Below, piece after piece: positions 6,506 through 9,642 of a DNA stretch of 9,642 bases. Under the pieces are notes generated by a model. It was not told the origin of the DNA, searched no databases, and saw only the letters and a program-made list of their open reading frames with translations. Positions within the stretch are counted from its first letter, which is position 1; the number at the start of each line of letters is the position of its first letter. The position numbers and the translations under genes were made by a program. The DNA comes from Acidobacteriota bacterium (GTDB lineage Bacteria; Acidobacteriota; Blastocatellia; Pyrinomonadales; Pyrinomonadaceae), in assembly GCA_024640445.1 (NCBI GenBank), contig JAHEEZ010000129.1, positions 1 to 9,642 on the forward strand. The letters are read 5' to 3'.

Positions 6506-6662
6506 GGTCGGTCAGCCGCGAAGGATCGGGAATAGGGACAAGGCATTGAAGACCGGGACGCGGAGGCCAGATCCTCGGCGGTTCCCTGTCGCCGCAAGAC
6601 GTTTCAAGGTAATTGCTTCTTCCGGGCTCAAACAGCGGCCCTTCCAAAGATGATCCGTATTA
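6506..6662. repeat. Intergenic inverted repeat between convergent genes, possible solo relative of the array
   Basis: An imperfect inverted repeat spans 6555-6586: GGGACGCGGAGG (6555-6566) against CCTCGGCGGTTCCC (6573-6586) over the 6-base loop CCAGAT. The words GACGCGGAGGC and CGGCGGTTCCC echo the arms of the 5124-5568 array (GACGCGGAG, CCGCGGTT). Its position between two convergent stop codons would suit a bidirectional transcription stop, but there is no T-tract. A 71-codon open frame on the minus strand (6512-6727) covers this stretch and has fairly G/C-ending codons after 6660, yet overlaps the neighbouring gene and has no plausible start. Confidence 0.4.
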
Positions 6663-7682
6663 TCAACGGTCAAGCCACCGGACCGTGTTGATGAGCAACT
6701 GCTGATTGCCAGCGGCTTCGGGATCATTCATCCCCATCTTAGCTCCGCCTTTTGAAAATTGTGCGGAAAACATGGAAGCATCGCTGAACACGGCCAATCT
6801 TCCCTTGCCAAGCTTCAGAACCGCTCCGACCAGCAGACCTTCGGCGTTGCGTTTACGGGTCGTTTCCGTGATCCTCCAGGGCTCATCGGGAAAAAAGAGT
6901 TCGTTCCCGGGACCTACAGTAAGTATCGGTTCCGCTCTCTCCGCCTCAAAGGCGGATCCAAAAAATGCTGCCGCTTTCGACACTAGGCCGTATCCATCTG
7001 CGTTCCCGGTAATCGCGTGTGGTTTAAGGGTCCCTGCCTTTCGGCTAAAGAAGGTCGTATCCCACGTGTCCCAATCGATCACGAACCCGTTGAAGAGGGA
7101 GATCCCGAACGCTGACGCCAGCTCAGCCGCGGAGCCGCTGGTCGGCATATGGTCCACAAGAAGAAGAAGCCGTCCCCCGTCTTTCACCCATTGACTGACA
7201 ACGTCTATCTCATTTTTCGAAAATGCTGAAGGGGGCTTTTCGCGCTCACCGGACTTCGCGGGATCCGCAACCGGTTCTCCTATCACCAATATCTTCTTGT
7301 CCCTGAGACTCGCCGCGGTAAACTCCACGCCGACAGCGGAAACGCCGTAGCCGTCGTTTCTTAAAACCGCCGCCATAGGGGCGAAAAGACCCTGCACCGT
7401 TACTAGATTATGGTGACCCTCGTCGAACCAAACCGTCGGCCCCTTGCCTGATGCATAGGCCGGTTCCGGATTCGGCGCAGGCCTGAAATCCGGGTCGACC
7501 CTTTGCTGAGAAAGAGCCTGCGAGAATGAGAAGATCAGGAAGAAGAAGAGGAAAAGAAGATATCTTTGGGCCGTTCGGGCGCCCAGGAGAGTCCGACAGA
7601 GCGGGAGCGGAAGACCGCGCCGAGTCAGCGAACGGCCAACCATTGTTTCAGGCGGATGGTGTTTGAGAAGTTTGCGCGGCAT
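6663..7682 (-). CDS. DUF4350-like protein with N-terminal signal anchor
   Basis: The 339-residue product has an Arg-rich, poorly conserved-looking start (1-40), one strong hydrophobic segment (41-57, YLLFLFFFLIFSFSQAL) acting as signal peptide or anchor, then a soluble domain of about 280 residues. Motifs seen are VWFDEGHHN (84-92), FAPMAAVLRNDGY (100-112), ILVIGEPV (131-138), WVKDGGRLLLLVDHMP (165-180), GKGRLAVFSDASMFSAQF (292-309) and the C-terminal NQQLLINTVRWLD. This is the layout of DUF4350-like domains (glutamine amidotransferase-like fold, related to the GldG/ThuA style), which sense or bind unknown ligands; no catalytic Cys is evident. The start is uncertain: neither Met1 (7682) nor Met14 (7643) has a good ribosome binding site. 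It follows the deacylase gene on the same strand after 221 bases, with a possible terminator between. Confidence 0.8.
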   Translation of the reverse strand: MPRKLLKHHPPETMVGRSLTRRGLPLPLCRTLLGARTAQRYLLFLFFFLIFSFSQALSQQRVDPDFRPAPNPEPAYASGKGPTVWFDEGHHNLVTVQGLFAPMAAVLRNDGYGVSAVGVEFTAASLRDKKILVIGEPVADPAKSGEREKPPSAFSKNEIDVVSQWVKDGGRLLLLVDHMPTSGSAAELASAFGISLFNGFVIDWDTWDTTFFSRKAGTLKPHAITGNADGYGLVSKAAAFFGSAFEAERAEPILTVGPGNELFFPDEPWRITETTRKRNAEGLLVGAVLKLGKGRLAVFSDASMFSAQFSKGGAKMGMNDPEAAGNQQLLINTVRWLDR

Positions 7683-7689
7683 CGGGTCC

Positions 7690-7708
7690 AGCCGGTCATC
7701 TGCCGGCT
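7690..7708. other. Hairpin just upstream of the 6663-7682 start
   Basis: AGCCGG (7690-7695) and CCGGCT (7703-7708) form a 6-base stem over a 7-base loop, ending 7 bases before the ATG at 7682. If the gene really starts there the hairpin would cover the ribosome binding region; if translation starts at 7643 it is simply in the leader. Confidence 0.3.
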
Positions 7709-7756
7709 ACGAATTAGGTTTCCAGACTCATTTTGGCACACTAACCCAAATCCTCG

Positions 7757-7797
7757 AAAACAAAACCACACGATGCCCGGACGGGCGATCTGCATCG
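7757..7797 (-). terminator. Possible intrinsic terminator of the deacylase transcript
   Basis: Read on the minus strand, an outer stem CGATG/CATCG (7793-7797 with 7771-7775) encloses an inner CCCG-TC-CGGG stem, with a 7-base bulge (CAGATCG) on one side. After five bases (TGTGG) comes TTTTGTTTT (7757-7765). It lies about 105 bases past the deacylase stop. The stem is bulged, so termination may be partial, and the promoter of the next gene is not evident. Confidence 0.35.
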
Positions 7798-7903
7798 CCG
7801 AACATGAGCTCGGGTTAATTGAGCCGGACTCCGTCAGGTACGCCGCGCAATGCGAGGTTCCAAACGCCGCCTTTACAGGTTCCTCAGGGCAGGAGCCGGA
7901 ACT

Positions 7904-9556
7904 CTACGGCACCTGCCGGCCGGGGCCGTATATTACCTTTCCGGGTTTCACGCCCGTGTGCTTGCCTTTTTCGATCACCACCTCGCCGTTGACCAACACA
8001 TAGTCGATCCCCGTGGGTCTCTTGAACGGATTCTCGTACGTCGCCTGGTCGGCGATCGTATCGAGATCGAAGATCACGGTGTCCGCCCACATTCCTTCCT
8101 TGATCTGTCCGCGCGAAGGAAGACGCATCCTTGTCGCCGGCCACGAACTCAGCTTGCGGATCGCTTCAGGCAACGAAATGACATTCTTCTCACGGACATA
8201 TCTCGCTATCAGGCGCGGAGCGTTCCCGTATCCTCTCGGATGGCCCCCTCCCACGGTCTCGGGATCCGTCATCTGGAACGATGCGGAAGCGTCACTGCCG
8301 AGGCTGGTCCAGGGGAATTTGATCGCCATTTCAATGTCGCTCTCGGTCATCATGAAGTATAGGGCGGAGACCCGTCCCGTCCCCTGGAGGATCAGGTCGA
8401 AAGCGGCGTCCGCGGGGTCCTTGTTCCATTCCTTCGCGATTTCGGCCAGGTTCTTTCCCTCGAACCGTTTGTTATCCTCGTTCCCGGAATAGACCAGCAG
8501 GATCCCTTCCCAGCCGCCCGTGGCCTCGACGATGTTCCACCAACCCGGTGAGCCCGTCTTGATCTCTTTCTTCAGGCGAGCGCGGATCTCGGGATCCTTC
8601 AGCCTTTCGAGCAGTTTCTCGATCCCGCCGTCGGACGCCCAGGACGGAATCACAGCGCTCAGACCGGTTCCGCCGGCCTCGTAAAGGTACATGTTCGCGG
8701 TGACGTCCAATCCTCTGGCTCGTGCCGATTCGATCGTCTCGCCCGCCTTGCGCATAAGTGTTCCCCATCCGGGCTGATATGCGGCCTTGAGATGGAAGAT
8801 CTCGACGGGTACCCCCGCCTTCTCGCCGATCGTGATCGCTTCTTCGATCGACTCGATAAGTTCCTTTCCCTCTCCGCGTATGTGGCTCGAGTAGAGGCCC
8901 CCGTATTTGCCCGCGACCTTCGCCATCGCGACCAGTTCTTCCGTTTTGCTGAAGCTCGCCGGCGGATAGATCAGCGCGGTCGTTATCCCGAGAGCGCCCG
9001 CCTTCATCGCCGTTTCGACGATATCGCCCATCCGCTTCAATTCTTCTGCGGAGGGTTCTTTGTCATCCGGACCGAGCACCGCGACCCTCGCCTGAGTTTC
9101 GCTGAACGACGTCCCGAAGTTCATGCTGATCCCGCTAGTTTCCAGCCCCTTGAAGTACTCCGCCAGCTTCTCAGCAGGAACCGGCGTTCCCGACTCCCCC
9201 GCGATCCCGGTCGTAATTCCCTGGATCAGCTTGCTTTCCGCAAGGCCGTTCCGCGCGAGCACCGAACCCGACTGGTCGAGCATATCGATGAATCCCGGCG
9301 AGACATACCGGCCGGTCGCGTCGATCTCGCGAACACCTTTGCCGGGCACCAGGCCGATCTTCACGAACTTTCCGTCCTTGATAGCAACGTCCGCGTTGAT
9401 CCAAGGATTTCCGGCGCCGTCCAAAACACGGCCGTTGCGGATCACGATGTCATAGACGGGACCACTTCCCTGACCAACGGCGGGAACGATCAGTGCGTTA
9501 AAGACAAGAAGGAGTACAAGAGCGGCGGAAAAGGTTGAACGCAGTTTCTTCTTCAT
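7904..9556 (-). CDS. Exported N-acyl-D-amino-acid deacylase-like amidohydrolase
   Basis: The 550-residue protein has a signal peptide (MKKKLRSTFS, core 11-26, cleavage near VGQ) followed by an amidohydrolase of the D-aminoacylase branch, whose members hydrolyse N-acyl-D-amino acids or D-containing dipeptides. Seen in order are YDIVIRNGRVLDGAGNP (35-51), VSPGFIDMLDQSG (85-97), IQGITTGIAGESGTP (111-125), YSSHIRGEG (222-230, His225), VEIFHLKA (251-258, His255), TSLGSDAS (417-424, Asp422), GGHPRGYGNAPRLIARYVRE (437-456) and the closing VLVNGEVVIEKGKHTG. By eye the HxH after GFID is replaced by L-D-Q and the bridging Cys by Ser122 next to Glu121, so a one-metal site using His225, His255 and perhaps Glu121 is likely. 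GAGG at 9565-9568 gives a good ribosome binding site. The start overlaps the stop of the gene at the right edge (ATGA), indicating translational coupling. G+C looks higher than in the left half. Confidence 0.9.
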   Translation of the reverse strand: MKKKLRSTFSAALVLLLVFNALIVPAVGQGSGPVYDIVIRNGRVLDGAGNPWINADVAIKDGKFVKIGLVPGKGVREIDATGRYVSPGFIDMLDQSGSVLARNGLAESKLIQGITTGIAGESGTPVPAEKLAEYFKGLETSGISMNFGTSFSETQARVAVLGPDDKEPSAEELKRMGDIVETAMKAGALGITTALIYPPASFSKTEELVAMAKVAGKYGGLYSSHIRGEGKELIESIEEAITIGEKAGVPVEIFHLKAAYQPGWGTLMRKAGETIESARARGLDVTANMYLYEAGGTGLSAVIPSWASDGGIEKLLERLKDPEIRARLKKEIKTGSPGWWNIVEATGGWEGILLVYSGNEDNKRFEGKNLAEIAKEWNKDPADAAFDLILQGTGRVSALYFMMTESDIEMAIKFPWTSLGSDASASFQMTDPETVGGGHPRGYGNAPRLIARYVREKNVISLPEAIRKLSSWPATRMRLPSRGQIKEGMWADTVIFDLDTIADQATYENPFKRPTGIDYVLVNGEVVIEKGKHTGVKPGKVIYGPGRQVP

Positions 9557-9642
9557 TTACTTGACCTCACAGCGGATTGCTTCAGAGCGGCGGTCTTTTG
9601 GGCGTCGGTGTATTTTTTCATAATGTCCATCGCCCGGTCGCC
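9553..9642 (-). CDS. C-terminal end of an unidentified gene cut by the window edge
   Basis: Thirty codons including the stop remain: GDRAMDIMKKYTDAQKTAAL then KQSAVRSSK. The TGA (9555-9553) overlaps the ATG of the deacylase as ATGA. A second frame is also open to the edge (stop TAA directly before that ATG), but 19 of 29 codons of the chosen frame end in G or C against 12 of 27 in the other, so this frame is preferred. The helical, Lys-rich tail does not identify a family. Being upstream and coupled, it probably acts with the deacylase. Confidence 0.6.
   Translation of the reverse strand, partial: GDRAMDIMKKYTDAQKTAALKQSAVRSSK

Noticed and set aside
8792..9538. Open frame of 248 codons on the plus strand
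   Set aside because: It lies wholly antisense to the deacylase and is Arg-rich, typical of a shadow frame in G+C-rich coding DNA.

Overview
The window looks like chromosomal DNA of an Acidobacteriota bacterium, most likely of the Blastocatellia/Pyrinomonadales type. This is inferred from protein style only: several short secreted proteins resemble families I associate with that group, and the intergenic DNA carries the 'CCGCGG-AGACGCAGAG' type repeats I associate with Acidobacteria, Verrucomicrobia and Planctomycetes. No rRNA or tRNA gene, CRISPR array, transposase, integrase, phage gene or recognisable defence system is visible.

Left part (1-2957): two minus-strand genes for small exported proteins of unknown function (9-503 and 628-1203) lie divergent to a plus-strand outer-membrane beta-barrel protein of the type often mislabelled 'neuromedin U' (1552-2658). 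The 348-base gap between the divergent genes holds a perfect 16-base palindrome and a GATAAG/CTTATC inverted repeat, the best operator candidates in the window. Directly after the barrel gene lies a truncated, frameshifted remnant of a glycine-zipper protein (2659-2957). Its stop codon overlaps the stop codon of the next gene, which runs the other way.

Middle (2954-5707): a minus-strand membrane-bound sensor histidine kinase (predicted seven membrane helices, PAS, HisKA_3, HATPase) with no response regulator in view. Upstream is about 970 bases without a convincing gene. Most of its right half is a tandem array of three units with a 163-base period; each unit is itself a long inverted repeat able to form a hairpin.

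Right part (5708-9642): a secreted DUF1036 protein (plus) converges on a minus-strand block: a partial gene at the right edge, an exported N-acyl-D-amino-acid deacylase-like amidohydrolase coupled to it by an ATGA overlap, and a signal-anchored DUF4350-like protein. The deacylase appears by eye to lack the usual HxH metal motif and the metal-bridging Cys.

The common theme is cell-envelope and exported proteins: six of the seven complete genes have a signal peptide or signal anchor and the seventh is a membrane kinase. I see no clear new multi-gene system. The points most worth a second look are the hairpin tandem array, the decayed glycine-zipper gene, the altered metal site of the deacylase and the divergent regulatory region.
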